A stretch of 64,000 nucleotides of DNA from Bin5 sp965261695 (GCA_965261695.1 OZ253474.1:2666001-2730000), one strand, 5' to 3'. Counted from the first letter of the stretch, positions 26,296 through 35,711 are shown. Numbers and translations: made by a program. Notes: generated from the sequence alone by a model not told the origin.

Positions 26296-28257
26296 TCAGT
26301 TCTCTTCCCGATTCTGGATTTCAAGTCTCTTTACATCGGAGACAGCCTGTTCGTCGTTCCGACTCTCAGGCAAGACAACGTTCACGTTTATGTCCTGGCG
26401 GCGGTGCGATGAGAAGACTCTTCGCCAAACAATTGAGAATGCGACCAGCCCGACCAGCACCCAAACAACGTGGCCCAATACTGCCCCGTCATAGCGCCAG
26501 AAGAGTGACCAGGGCAATTCACCAGAAAATACAGGGCCTATACCCGCTACCATCTGGACTGCTTTCCCCAACCAAGGCACCTTCTTCTTCTTTTGGATGA
26601 TGTAGTTCAAGGTCGAACTGAGATTCTGTGAATCCAGGATAGCGCTTCGAACGGGCACTGCTTTCAGTTCAGGCAGCAACTCCGGGGCAGACAGGATTTG
26701 GTCAACCAGGACATTCCTCTCCTGTGGTTCCAGCTCTACCAGCAGCTCGACCGCGAGGAACGAAATGTCCTCCACAGACAATAGATCCAAGACCGGTTTG
26801 ACGTGTTGCGAAGACAGGCTCGAGATCGCCGCGCGCGCGTCCCGGTCTACGAGCATAAACTTCTGAACAAGGCCGGAATTTTCGAGGGCAAGAACTGCTC
26901 CCAAGTCTTCCCGGTCGATGAAGTCGGAAGGCGAGGCAACGCGGTACAGTTCCAGCTCGATTACCTGGCCCATCATTTCACCTGCCAGGTCGGACCAAGC
27001 AATTGTCTCCGTAGGATCGACGCCGTCACGCAGCACTTTGAGGACTTCTTCGGGCAGCGCAAGAATGCGTTCGAATTCCCCCAGGTCAAGGCTCTTTTCG
27101 AGCTGATCCAGACCGAACACAGATTCGATGACCGAAACAAGCTCGGCCAGCCTTTTCACCTCGCCAGTTGACGTATTGTCCAGGATTGCCCGGAAACGCC
27201 CGTTCGACTCAGCCAGCCTCAATACGCGGACATACTTCTTGCGAAAGTCCTGCCATTTGCTATAGACGTCATTGGAAACGGCCCGGGCCAATTGCGGGAG
27301 TTCCATTCGCAATTCGTCGCTTACCATATCCGTAACATGGGCATGAATCTCTTCTTTGACTTCCTGGTCCTGGAGGGCGTCCCGAATCTGGGGTAATGAC
27401 CCTTGGCTGGCATCCCACAAGTCCCATACAATCAGGCCCGCGCCGACCAACCACCCCACCAAAGGTACAAATACGCTTCCCAATCGTCCGAGGATGCGGG
27501 CCACGACCTTGCCGGCCAGCTGTTTGGCAAGACTTTGGCCCAAGCGCTTCGCAATCTGCGCTCCTATAATGACGCCAACTCCGCCAAGAATCTTCGGGTG
27601 CGCCGTTGCAATGTCGATCCAGGTCTGATCAAAATCGGGCGCTTCGAGCGCTTCATCGATCCGCTCTTGGATCTGTTCTTGCAACAGGGCTGCCATCGTT
27701 GGCGACATTGAATCTCCAATGAAGGACTGTACGCAAAGAAGCGCCGATGAAGCCGACTTTGCTGTCACCAGTCGGATTTCGGATAAAACTTCATTGGTTA
27801 CATCAATCGACAACTGTTCGATGGCTTCGCGAAATCTCGGAGATTTGAAGGCATACGCGGCAACTTTCCTCGTCAGTTCTTCCGCCTTTTCGGGAGACCA
27901 GCCAGAGATTATCCTGTCCCAAAGGCCGGTTTCTTCCATAACCAGTTCGGTGGCCTCGTCCACCGCCTTGTCGACGACCGCGTCCAGGTTCAGAGCATCC
28001 CAGTTGCGTGCGACCATTGCGGCAACATCGATACCTCCCCTCTCTTCCGCAAAGACGGCCTGCGTGATTCGGTTCAACTCATCCCGCAATTGGGCCTCTT
28101 TGACCTGGTCACACTCTTGAAATGTGTAAGAAGGAGGAGGGCCGCTTTGGGCGCGTGCCGTCTTGCCGGGCAGAAGAACCGCCAGCAAGAGAGCAATGAT
28201 TAGCGTCAGGCCGCATCCGTGATGCCACCGGGCGCCTATCGTTAATTTCATGTTCAC
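26296..28257 (-). CDS. Exported, membrane-anchored repeat protein, novel family (short paralogue)
   Basis: A 653-residue protein with no recognised domain. Layout: signal peptide (about 18-36, cleavage after ARA); a mature N-terminal helical domain with Cys49 and Cys175, both conserved in the paralogue; a Gly- and Val-rich hydrophobic segment (about 223-283) ending VGAGLIVWDLWDASQGSLPQ; one copy of a roughly 180-residue helical repeat (about 342-520) containing RLAESNGRFRAILDNTST, FERILALPEEVLKVL and DLAGEMMGQVIELELYRV; then LPWSLFWRYD, one transmembrane helix (about 591-611) and a charged tail facing the cytoplasm. The ATG overlaps the upstream paralogue's stop (ATGA). The hydrophobic segment recalls membrane-inserting or pore-forming regions, but that is inference. 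Confidence 0.8.
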   Translation of the reverse strand: MNMKLTIGARWHHGCGLTLIIALLLAVLLPGKTARAQSGPPPSYTFQECDQVKEAQLRDELNRITQAVFAEERGGIDVAAMVARNWDALNLDAVVDKAVDEATELVMEETGLWDRIISGWSPEKAEELTRKVAAYAFKSPRFREAIEQLSIDVTNEVLSEIRLVTAKSASSALLCVQSFIGDSMSPTMAALLQEQIQERIDEALEAPDFDQTWIDIATAHPKILGGVGVIIGAQIAKRLGQSLAKQLAGKVVARILGRLGSVFVPLVGWLVGAGLIVWDLWDASQGSLPQIRDALQDQEVKEEIHAHVTDMVSDELRMELPQLARAVSNDVYSKWQDFRKKYVRVLRLAESNGRFRAILDNTSTGEVKRLAELVSVIESVFGLDQLEKSLDLGEFERILALPEEVLKVLRDGVDPTETIAWSDLAGEMMGQVIELELYRVASPSDFIDREDLGAVLALENSGLVQKFMLVDRDARAAISSLSSQHVKPVLDLLSVEDISFLAVELLVELEPQERNVLVDQILSAPELLPELKAVPVRSAILDSQNLSSTLNYIIQKKKKVPWLGKAVQMVAGIGPVFSGELPWSLFWRYDGAVLGHVVWVLVGLVAFSIVWRRVFSSHRRQDINVNVVLPESRNDEQAVSDVKRLEIQNREEN

Positions 28258-31200
28258 TCTCTTCTCGAATCCCGGAGGTCAATCGCACGCAACGCCGTTT
28301 TCCGCCGCCTATGGAACCACACTGAAAAGACAACAACAGCAATCAGCGCGACGACCAAAGACAGCAGGATCAGCGAGGGTGTTGAATAGTAGTGCCAATA
28401 GAGCGGCCACGGCAGATCGCCGGCAAGCAAAGGCATAGCGGCCGCTACCATTCGTGTGGTTGGCCACAATGAGGACGAGCCTCTTGGCTCCAGGAGTACA
28501 AGATTCAGCGCACTTTCCTTATTCTTGCTTTCCAAGAGGGCATCGCCCACGATTTCGATTCTCAGTTTATGAACGAGCGATTGGTCGCGCAGCGTGTAGT
28601 CTATCAGAAGTGCAAATTCAGTGGGCAGGAGTTCAAGAAACCTTTCTGTGAGCCAAGCACGATCTTCATGAGACAGGTCGGAAAGCAGGAATGCCCTCGC
28701 CTTCTCAGTAGTCAGATGCAGGAGAGCGTCCTGTTGCTCTTTTTCCAAATCCATCAACGTTCTTATGGCGACGGAGTCTTTCAGCGCAAGCACTTTTCCC
28801 AATCCGGCAGTGTCTCCATAGTCGTCCGGAAGGGAATGGAGATGGAGTTCCGTTTTGACGACCTGTGTGATCAGCTCACCCGAAAGAATGCTCCACTCAA
28901 TTGCCAGTTCCGGATCACGCCTTTCCCGAAGGATCTCGAAGACCGGTTCAGGAAGCCCGAGGATTGTCTCGAACTGGCCGGACATAATGAATGCAAGTTG
29001 CTGATCAGAATCCAGCGCCCCGGTCGCTACTGTTATCAAATCAGTTAACTTTGCCACCTCTTCTACCCTCGTTCGCTCCAGTATGGATTTGAATTTCGGA
29101 AAATTGTGGGCCCAGCTGAGAACAAGGGGGAAACTCTCCAGGAGTCCCTCATTGGTTCTGAGAACAGAAACAAGCGTTGTGTCTTGCAGGACATAGTCTA
29201 CCAAAGGCCCGGACTGTTGTGGAGTCAACTTGTGCAAGAGACCGGCAAGCCAAGCCAACTCTTCTGTAGACAAGGCGAGAAGCGTTGAACGGGCCTGGTC
29301 CGGCTCCAACCCCAGTAAAGCCAACTGGTGCTCCCGTTCCAAAAGCGGTAGCTTTCTGATGGCTTCGGTGTTACCAAGCGCAAGCCACTGCTGCAATTCC
29401 TCGAGGCCGTCAAAGGAGGTGGGAGAGGTATAGAGATACAGTCCGGTATCAACTATCTGAACGATGGTTTCACCGGCAAGATCATGCCAGGCAAGGACCA
29501 GAGAGGGATCCTTCGTAACTTTCAATATGTCAAAAGCAGCTCGCGGCAGAGCGAGGATCTGTTCAAATTGGCGGGACCTGATCAGTGAATCCAGTTGCTC
29601 CGGAGTCAGCACTCCATTCGCCACCACGAGCAGTTCGACCAGCTTTTCGATTTGGTCTGTGGAGGTTTTGTTCAGTATCTCATGGAAGGGTTGGTTTGTG
29701 GCTGCCAGCGAAAGTACGTGTGAAAACTTTGAACGCAAATATTTGGATCCCTGTAGTTTGGAGATGAGATCCCGATGCTTCTTCCAGAGTTCAACCAGAA
29801 TCCCCGATGCCTGCGGTGACAATTCCTGAAGATACGACACCAACCAGTTGATCTCCTCGTTGCTCGGCACAGCGAAGATCCAGCGGATGTCTGCCGTGGA
29901 TAGTAGCAGCAACGGTTGCCTGTCTTCCTCGTTCAATTGCATCAGCTTGCTCACGGTGGAAGGCTCTTCAATGTCGAGGACTTTCTCCAACCCTTCACGG
30001 TCTTTGAAATCCGCGGGTTGGGCGAGTCTATACAACCCTGTCTCGACGACACGGATAATTCCTTCTCCAGCGAGTTCGTTCCAGTCTAAGACAATTTGTG
30101 GATCTGCCGTTTCCTGCAACAGTACGAAAGACTTTCTTGGCAGGACAAGGATTTCCTCAAATTCACCCGATTCAATCATCCGAACCAACCATTCGCGTCC
30201 CAGTACATCGTCTCCAATTTCAACCAACTCGGTCAGCTTTTCGACCTGGTCTGCTGTCGAATTGTCTACAAGCGTCCTGAAGTGAGCGTTGCTCTCGGCA
30301 AGCCTGAGGACGGGTTCGAACTCTTGAAGAAAGTCCTTCCACTGTGTGAAGATGCGAATCGTAGCCTCTTGGGAAAGCTTGGGGAGCGCGGCCTTGAGTT
30401 GGGCGCCGAAGGTTTCAACGATTTGAGTGCGAATCTCCTCTTTAACGTCCTCTCCCTTAAGAGCCGTACGAATCTGAGGCAATGAACCATTTCTCGCCTC
30501 CCACAGGTCCCACACGATTGAGCCGCCCCCGATCACCCACCCTACGATGGGAATCCACGACCCAGCCGCCTTTCCAATTATTCTGGTAACGACCTTGCCA
30601 ACAATTCCCTTTGCAAGTCTCTTTGCCAGCAACTTTGTAAACTGCGTACCAAGCAGGATTGTCACGCCCCCCGACCGCCACCTGCCCTTCAGTATTTCCT
30701 CTATGTCTGCCTGATAGAGGTCGCTGTCAATCTCCGGCAGCCACTCTTGAATCTGATCGTCCAAAGAGAGTGCCATCGTCTGTGAAAAGGAAGTTCCCAC
30801 AAACTCCTCGACACAACTGGCCGCTGAAGAGGCTGACAGATACATGACGAGTTGAATCTCGTCCGTCAGATCGTCAACGACGGCCTGCGACAATCTTTCC
30901 ATTGCACCTTGAAATTGAGGTGAATCGAAGGTGTTCGTCGAGACTCTCCTGGCAAACTCCTCTGCCCGCCCTGAGGACCAGGCGGAAAGAAGTTTGGACC
31001 AATAACCCTCCTCGCGTTGAACGTCCTCTATCGCTGCGTCAACGGCTCCATTTACCTCCCAATCGATGTTCAGTTCCGTCCAATTGTTAGAGACAATTTT
31101 GGCAAGGTTAAAATCAGCCGTCTCTTCCTCAAAGACTAAACGTGTTATATGGTTCAGTTCGCCCAGAAGACTGACTTCCTTGACATTTTTGCATTCCGAA

Positions 31201-31307
31201 AACGCATGGACAGGAGGATCTTCCTGGGCATATACGGGTCCTGAGGGAGAAGACGCAAACAGAAGAAGAGCGATCAAGAGTGCTTCTGACAGGCGCAATC
31301 TCCTCAT
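28254..31307 (-). CDS. Exported, membrane-anchored repeat protein, novel family (long paralogue, three repeats)
   Basis: About 1017 residues from the ATG at 31307, chosen because it gives a normal signal peptide (MRRLRLSEALLIALLLFASS); an in-frame ATG at 31391 adds 28 residues with no ribosome site. Numbering from 31391: Cys67 and Cys193 match the cysteines of the shorter paralogue; the hydrophobic Gly-rich segment is at about 240-300 (IPIVGWVIGGGSIVWDLWEA); three degenerate repeats of 180-195 residues follow (about 360-535, 557-735, 755-935), each with a GEFE/RQFE/GQFE-x-IL-x-LP motif, a W-x-x-LAGE-like motif and an LSxEExxWL-like motif. A PWPLYWHYY segment and one transmembrane helix (about 1006-1026) end it. 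First gene of the operon. Function unknown. Confidence 0.8.
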   Translation of the reverse strand: MRRLRLSEALLIALLLFASSPSGPVYAQEDPPVHAFSECKNVKEVSLLGELNHITRLVFEEETADFNLAKIVSNNWTELNIDWEVNGAVDAAIEDVQREEGYWSKLLSAWSSGRAEEFARRVSTNTFDSPQFQGAMERLSQAVVDDLTDEIQLVMYLSASSAASCVEEFVGTSFSQTMALSLDDQIQEWLPEIDSDLYQADIEEILKGRWRSGGVTILLGTQFTKLLAKRLAKGIVGKVVTRIIGKAAGSWIPIVGWVIGGGSIVWDLWEARNGSLPQIRTALKGEDVKEEIRTQIVETFGAQLKAALPKLSQEATIRIFTQWKDFLQEFEPVLRLAESNAHFRTLVDNSTADQVEKLTELVEIGDDVLGREWLVRMIESGEFEEILVLPRKSFVLLQETADPQIVLDWNELAGEGIIRVVETGLYRLAQPADFKDREGLEKVLDIEEPSTVSKLMQLNEEDRQPLLLLSTADIRWIFAVPSNEEINWLVSYLQELSPQASGILVELWKKHRDLISKLQGSKYLRSKFSHVLSLAATNQPFHEILNKTSTDQIEKLVELLVVANGVLTPEQLDSLIRSRQFEQILALPRAAFDILKVTKDPSLVLAWHDLAGETIVQIVDTGLYLYTSPTSFDGLEELQQWLALGNTEAIRKLPLLEREHQLALLGLEPDQARSTLLALSTEELAWLAGLLHKLTPQQSGPLVDYVLQDTTLVSVLRTNEGLLESFPLVLSWAHNFPKFKSILERTRVEEVAKLTDLITVATGALDSDQQLAFIMSGQFETILGLPEPVFEILRERRDPELAIEWSILSGELITQVVKTELHLHSLPDDYGDTAGLGKVLALKDSVAIRTLMDLEKEQQDALLHLTTEKARAFLLSDLSHEDRAWLTERFLELLPTEFALLIDYTLRDQSLVHKLRIEIVGDALLESKNKESALNLVLLEPRGSSSLWPTTRMVAAAMPLLAGDLPWPLYWHYYSTPSLILLSLVVALIAVVVFSVWFHRRRKTALRAIDLRDSRRE

Positions 31308-31718
31308 CCAACAACACCTAGACTGAAGAACTAACGCCCACCCGTTCTCGCGGATACGTACAAAGAAAGCCTTCTGCACAGTTTTCATCAAGTGGTACCA
31401 TCAATAGCCGCAAATGGACTTTTCTTCCGGGTTTGGCCTTACCTTGGCTGCCAACTACAGTTCTCCAAAGGAGAGCGACCAGTACTGAATTGAACCTATG
31501 CGTCTGAGCTTGGCCCCAAAAACTGGTTCACTAACCAAGGTGTCATGATGGGGACGTTCATCGTGTATGTTAAGAGATGGGTTCGTGGCCAAAAGGTGGC
31601 GAATTCCTTTAGTTTACAACCAAGCCCAAGGCATGAGCTGCATCCCGGCAAGAAAGGTTTCGTTGTTGAACTCTAATCTACCATATTTTACGCCATTCCA
31701 ATTAACCTCAGTTCGGAG
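31308..31718. other. Upstream region of the repeat-protein operon
   Basis: No gene is supported apart from a possible 28-codon N-terminal extension of the long repeat protein (31308-31391). ACCTCAGTTCGGAGTTAG at 31705-31722 may be the decayed end of the IS982-type remnant that follows. The operon promoter should lie between about 31400 and 31700 but was not recognised. Confidence 0.35.
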
Positions 31719-32135
31719 TTAGATTAGGGCCGGCAATAGAGCCATATCTGTGTCAGGAAGATTGAGAGATGGCTTCTTGGCTTGCCAAGTGTGGGCAATC
31801 AGACCGGCGATGAGACTGGCGCTAAAATTGGTCGTGCTCCGGTGACGGCTGTGTTCAATCTGTGACGTATTCTTGCGTTGGTCAACGATGGTCCCGATGA
31901 CGAAGCGCTTTCGCGTTAGCAGCTTGTCTTCGAGAACCACGAGCCGCTTCTGCATATTTTTGCGAATGGGCGTGATCAGTTGCAGTCCCCGTGCGAAGCG
32001 TTGCTCAAAGAGAGCTTGGAGAGATAGCCGCGGTCGCTGACCAGCTTACCGGGGACACCTGCCAACGGCTCAACAGAGAGAGCACATCCCGAAAGAGCGC
32101 TATCGCTCTGAGGGCCGTTGTAAACGCCTTTACAA
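31719..32135 (-). pseudogene. Decayed IS982-type transposase, C-terminal part
   Basis: On the minus strand one frame gives GKLVSDRGYLSK, then a frameshift near 32020 leads into LFEQRFARGLQLITPIRKNM and continues with LLTRKRFVIGTIVDQRKNTS, QIEHSRHRS and LIAGLIAHTWQAKKPSLNL. This is the characteristic C-terminal half of IS982 transposases. The N-terminal half is missing; the sequence ends where the 97-bp repeat (32135-32231) begins. It differs from the intact IS982 copy at 2293, so the genome has hosted at least two elements of this family. Confidence 0.75.
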
Positions 32136-32231
32136 TGGAACAAGAGAAAGACGGAGGCGAAGGTGCAGCGGATCATGCGGACGGCAGGTCCGGTCAGCCG
32201 GTCATCGAAGGCGGCTGGGGCGTCGAAGTGG
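32135..32231 (-). repeat. 97-bp dispersed repeat, copy 2
   Basis: Nearly identical to 25856-25952 and in the same orientation. Here it directly abuts the truncated IS982-type remnant, which hints that the repeat boundary is where the element was cut or joined. Confidence 0.65.
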
Positions 32232-32495
32232 GCAGGGCCCGTGCGTAGGAGGTCGGACACTATCACCGAAGATGCGATGATGGCTGCGACAGCCATCGTG
32301 TGCCGGCTGACGGTGGTCACTCGGAATGTTGGTGACTTTGGCCAGCTTGGCGTGGAATTACATCATCGCTGCGAAGGTGAGGCTCAATGACGACAACGAG
32401 TCAGAGACAGTTCACGGCTCAAATCGACGCGGCGGCGGCCTGGCGGGCTTCGGGGCTGAGTGCGGCGCGTGGCCGATGCCTACACAGGTGCAGAG
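32232..32495. other. Gene-free stretch downstream of the TPR gene
   Basis: Nothing with coding character on either strand; it separates the IS remnant from the 3' end of the TPR protein gene. Confidence 0.4.
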
Positions 32496-33497
32496 CTACT
32501 GGCAGCTTCCACTGCCGCCACTCTCGCCGGCGTCGGGTTGGTCCTCGCCGGGGAGGGAGATGCTGGCAGACCGCTGCAACAGGGTGCCCATGCGTATGCG
32601 GGCGACGGCGGCCAACTGGGTATTGCTGTCTGCTGCCAGCTGAAACGTTTTCTCAAAGAAATCGATGGCGGCGCCGATGTCTCCCCTCACTTCAGCCACA
32701 GTGCCCAACAGGAAGTAGCCCTGGGGATCGGATGGATCGAGGGCCAGCGCCTCGTTGCCGGCTGTGCACGCCTCTTCCAGATCGCCAATCGCCAGGCGGA
32801 CCATGCCGAGCGTCCACCAATAGGCCACCTGCTGGTCGGATGGCACGAGCGCTTTGGCCTGCGCCAGCGTATCCTGGACACGCTCACTCTGCCCCAGCTT
32901 GTCGCGAATGACCGCTTCCCAGATCAACAGTTCGGCGTCCGGCTGCGTGAGCTGCGGTTTGGCCTCTTCGATGACCGCCAGCGCATCCTGCCAGCGCCCC
33001 TCGAAGGCCAGTTGGCGCAAGGTGGTGATCGCTTCGGACGTTATCACAGCGTTGTGGTCCACAGGAATCACAAAGGTGAACAGGGCCCAGACGATCGCCA
33101 GAAGTGCGACCACGGTTGCGGCGGTGATGCCCAAGCGGCGAATGAAGCGTCGGCGGGCGGCGGCGACGACCGCGTCGAGGCGCCACCACAGCCCCTGCGC
33201 GGGGGGATTGGCTTGGCGCAACTGCTCCAGGCCGCCGGCGGCATTCAGGAGGCGCATGACGCGGTTGGCCTCTCGCCGCAGCTTGCTGTGCAGACTGCCC
33301 CAGCGCGACTGCTCCGGGCGCAGGTCCATACCGCTGGACTCCAACTGTGTGAAGCGCGCGTCGATGCTGTCCAAGAGTTGCAGGAACGATTCAACGTTGT
33401 CCCGCCGCAACTGGATGATTAAGCGCTCGGCCTCGGCGAGGTCTTCGCGCATACTGGTGGCAAGGCTCTGCCGCTCCTCCCGTACCGAGTAGGCCAT
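32496..33497 (-). CDS. Membrane-anchored TPR protein
   Basis: A 333-residue protein. The cytoplasmic N-terminal part (1-115) is helical and charged with a coiled-coil character (DLAEAERLIIQLRRDNVESF). One transmembrane helix follows (about 123-145, ending FTFVIPV), then tetratricopeptide-like repeats (about 155-310): FEGRWQDALAVIEEAKPQL, QPDAELLIWEAVIRDKLGQS, and the classic GDLEEACTAGNEALALDPSD. The C terminus is disordered and Ser/Gly-rich. Proteins of this shape are scaffolds for protein assembly; no partner is obvious, though the terminase-like gene row lies upstream on the same strand about 1 kb away. Confidence 0.8.
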   Translation of the reverse strand: MAYSVREERQSLATSMREDLAEAERLIIQLRRDNVESFLQLLDSIDARFTQLESSGMDLRPEQSRWGSLHSKLRREANRVMRLLNAAGGLEQLRQANPPAQGLWWRLDAVVAAARRRFIRRLGITAATVVALLAIVWALFTFVIPVDHNAVITSEAITTLRQLAFEGRWQDALAVIEEAKPQLTQPDAELLIWEAVIRDKLGQSERVQDTLAQAKALVPSDQQVAYWWTLGMVRLAIGDLEEACTAGNEALALDPSDPQGYFLLGTVAEVRGDIGAAIDFFEKTFQLAADSNTQLAAVARIRMGTLLQRSASISLPGEDQPDAGESGGSGSCQ

Positions 33498-34474
33498 TTC
33501 CTGTCTCCCATTACACTTTATTCATTTTCATGCGCGGCAGCATGCCTGCCGGCAAGCGATCGGTTAAACTCATCCCACTCCTCTTTGCGGCTCCCGTTCG
33601 CAAACCTGTTGTTGGCAGCCTTTCGTCTCCTGGCCGATTTATGTGTGCGGCCCTGGGAATCGTGGGGCTTGCTCTGCTTTCCAGCAGCTACGCCCGCCCT
33701 TTAATGCGGCGCTACGCATATGGCGCGACTGTAGATGACATCAACGACAGGAGATGAAATCAGCGACAGGAGATGAAATCAGCGACAGGCATGTCTCAGC
33801 TAGGCTGAGCAACAGTACGAACTGCAAATTTATCGTACTCGAAACCCCGGGAAAGCGCCATACCTGCTCTCATCCTCAATTGCAGCCGCCAACCGAACTA
33901 ACTGCTACTACCCGGCGTTCGACCAAGGTCGATATCCCAACAGCGCCCGCACAAGAGGTGTGCAGAATTGCGGCGTCGTGCGGCGGTTTCAGAGTTGCCG
34001 GCGTGCGCTCTTCTGCTTGGACTGGTGTGCTTCAGCTATCAGAGCGTCCAACTGCGCCTGTTTTGAATCCGCTTCAAGCGGTTGATGGCAGCGCTGCCCG
34101 TCCAAACCGCTGGACCACTGTCTGAAACGGGTGCAAACATCTGCGGGAAGGGCCGGAAGCGCCTGCTGAAGCTGCGTGAAAGCGGAGATCTGGCCTGCTC
34201 TGCCGGCGGTTTGGTGCGGGGCGGCTGGTCTGAGGTTCAATCCGTTGCAGGAGGATTGGCGCGCGAGCTGTCTGGTGGGCGGGCGATGGGCGGCGGCGGC
34301 GGCGAAGGCAATATCATGGTTGAACTCCGGTCCACGTTCGGACCTGGCCGCGGGCCGGACCAGACCAGGCGCGGCTGACCGGCAAGGTGATCAGCCGCAG
34401 CCCGGAGAAGGGGGTCGTTATGGAGGGGAGCCTGACCGCTGCCCGGGCGGGGCGGCAGCGGCTACAGCTCAGTA
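33498..34474. other. 977-bp stretch without a convincing gene
   Basis: It holds three tandem 19-bp repeats (33735-33790). A possible 83-codon frame with a TTG start at 34240-33989 on the minus strand (ending KSARRQL) has some coding look but no ribosome site. Otherwise no coding bias is visible. It may be decayed mobile-element sequence. Confidence 0.35.
33735..33790 (+). repeat. Three tandem 19-bp repeats
   Basis: Units ATGACATCAACGACAGGAG, ATGAAATCAGCGACAGGAG and ATGAAATCAGCGACAGGC lie end to end. 19 bp is not a multiple of three and no gene covers them. Confidence 0.8.
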
Positions 34475-34924
34475 TTACTTCAAGAAGCTCTGCACGTTGC
34501 GCACGATTTCGCGGCCGGACTGTTCGGGGGGGCGGGGCAGTTCCTGGCCACGTCTGACCTTTTCGAGGTTGGCGAGCATCGTTTCGATTGCGGTGAGCAG
34601 GTGTTCATCGGCTTGCAGGCCTTGATGGAAGTTACGCACAAAGGGGAAGTGGACGCTGCGCTTGTCGATGCGCGCGGGCGCATCCTCTGCGAGCATGTTT
34701 TGCAGGGTAGCGGAGATCGTGTCACAGACGACGGGCAGGGGCGTATCGTCCTGCAAGCTTTCGATGCCGGCCATGAGCATCCGCCACAGTTGTTTGCCGC
34801 CGCCGCCGCTGATGATTCTATCCGGCGTGGGCCCAAGGGAGAGGTAGAGGACGAAGGCGACGTAGCGGGGATTCGGCTCGGCGGGTCTTTGATTCCAGGG
34901 TTGCGGTTTTCTTGTGTTATTCAT
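34475..34924 (-). CDS. Phage-like protein related to the neighbouring terminase-small-subunit-like genes
   Basis: A 149-residue protein. The ATG at 34924 has AAAGGA 6 bp upstream and overlaps the stop of a small upstream gene (ATGA). Its start, PWNQRPAEPNPRYVAFVLYL, shares the PW-x3-P-x-E-P-x2-(Y/F)-x2-F-x2-YL-x-L pattern of the two proteins encoded upstream, but the helix-turn-helix part is absent and the rest is different (DDTPLPVVCDTISATLQNML; LEKVRRGQELPRPPEQSG). The last 18 or so codons recur as a fragment at 50457-50512. Last gene of an overlapping four-gene row. The function is not known. Confidence 0.6.
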   Translation of the reverse strand: MNNTRKPQPWNQRPAEPNPRYVAFVLYLSLGPTPDRIISGGGGKQLWRMLMAGIESLQDDTPLPVVCDTISATLQNMLAEDAPARIDKRSVHFPFVRNFHQGLQADEHLLTAIETMLANLEKVRRGQELPRPPEQSGREIVRNVQSFLK

Positions 34925-35106
34925 GTTGATTCCTTTCGCGGCCGGCGAGCAGGCCGGTTGCAACAGTGGCTGTTTTCAGAGGCCGCGCGTAGGTGGGCGC
35001 GGCTGAAGTTGCCTGCGGGCAGGGACGGGGCGCCGCGGCCCCCCATCCGCAGCGTGCAGGCGGGCGCCGGTCCGTTCACGATGGGGAAGGCGGGACGCGG
35101 CATCAT
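34921..35106 (-). CDS. Small basic protein in the phage-like gene row, uncertain
   Basis: A 61-codon frame starting at ATG 35106, overlapping the upstream gene's stop (AATGATG), and ending with a TGA that overlaps the next gene's ATG. Coupling at both ends is the main argument that it is real. The product is Arg/Pro-rich with three Cys or Cys-pair residues and resembles nothing known. It could also be a chance frame bridging two genes. Confidence 0.4.
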   Translation of the reverse strand: MMPRPAFPIVNGPAPACTLRMGGRGAPSLPAGNFSRAHLRAASENSHCCNRPARRPRKEST

Positions 35107-35711
35107 TCCTGGTCCAGGTGCTTGCCATAGGTTTTTCTGAGTATTACTGCCTCCTTTTTATTCATCTCATCGACCTTAATCCAAGCCCTTTCCTCGACCA
35201 TTTGGGCGAGGCGGATTTCGTTGAGTTCTTCCAAGGCCTTCTGGGGGCCGTCTTGGTTGTGCTGCAAGACGAACCGCAGCAGGCCGCGCTGGTGCCGCGA
35301 AAGCTGGGTGAGGTGGTTACGCGCCTCGGCGCGGTCCATGCGGTCGATTTCGGCGTTTTGGAGGGCCTTGGTTGTGTCGATCAGGCCGTAGAACTGGGCT
35401 TCGAAGACTTTGTCGAGCAGGAGTTGCTGGCGCAGGTCGGACTGCTCGACGATTTTGCGGGCATGGTCTGCGTCGAAGTCAACGGCGCGCTCTTTCCAGC
35501 GCCACTGGCGGGCGATTCTGGACATCCAGCTCCTATCGGAGTTGGTGCCGACGTGTTTGGCTACCTGCGCGACCTTGCGGGGGATGGGCAGGGAGAGGTA
35601 GAGGCGGAACCAGTAGTAGCGATCGGGTGGTTCGCCGGGCTGCCGGCGCCAGGGTTCGGGTTGGTCGTCGTCGCGGGCGGGGCCGGTGTTTTCGAAATCA
35701 GAGGCGTTCAT
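35103..35711 (-). CDS. Terminase-small-subunit-like helix-turn-helix protein
   Basis: A 202-residue protein. The N terminus, PWRRQPGEPPDRYYWFRLYL, is followed by a predicted HTH (KVAQVAKHVGTNSDRSWMSR) and a basic RQWRWKERAVDFD segment. This order, W-x-P-GE-P-x2-Y then Y-x2-L then an HTH then W-x-W-x2-RA-x2-(W/F)-D, is that of phage DNA-packaging terminase small subunits. The rest is a long charged helix, plausibly for oligomerisation, ending KTYGKHLDQE. It overlaps the upstream paralogue by 4 bp. The terminase link is from pattern memory; no large subunit, portal or capsid gene is in the window. Confidence 0.6.
   Translation of the reverse strand: MNASDFENTGPARDDDQPEPWRRQPGEPPDRYYWFRLYLSLPIPRKVAQVAKHVGTNSDRSWMSRIARQWRWKERAVDFDADHARKIVEQSDLRQQLLLDKVFEAQFYGLIDTTKALQNAEIDRMDRAEARNHLTQLSRHQRGLLRFVLQHNQDGPQKALEELNEIRLAQMVEERAWIKVDEMNKKEAVILRKTYGKHLDQE

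Noticed and set aside
33989..34240. 83-codon minus-strand frame with a TTG start
   Set aside because: Somewhat protein-like, but with no ribosome site, no overlap with neighbours and no recognised family; mentioned only within the intergenic entry.
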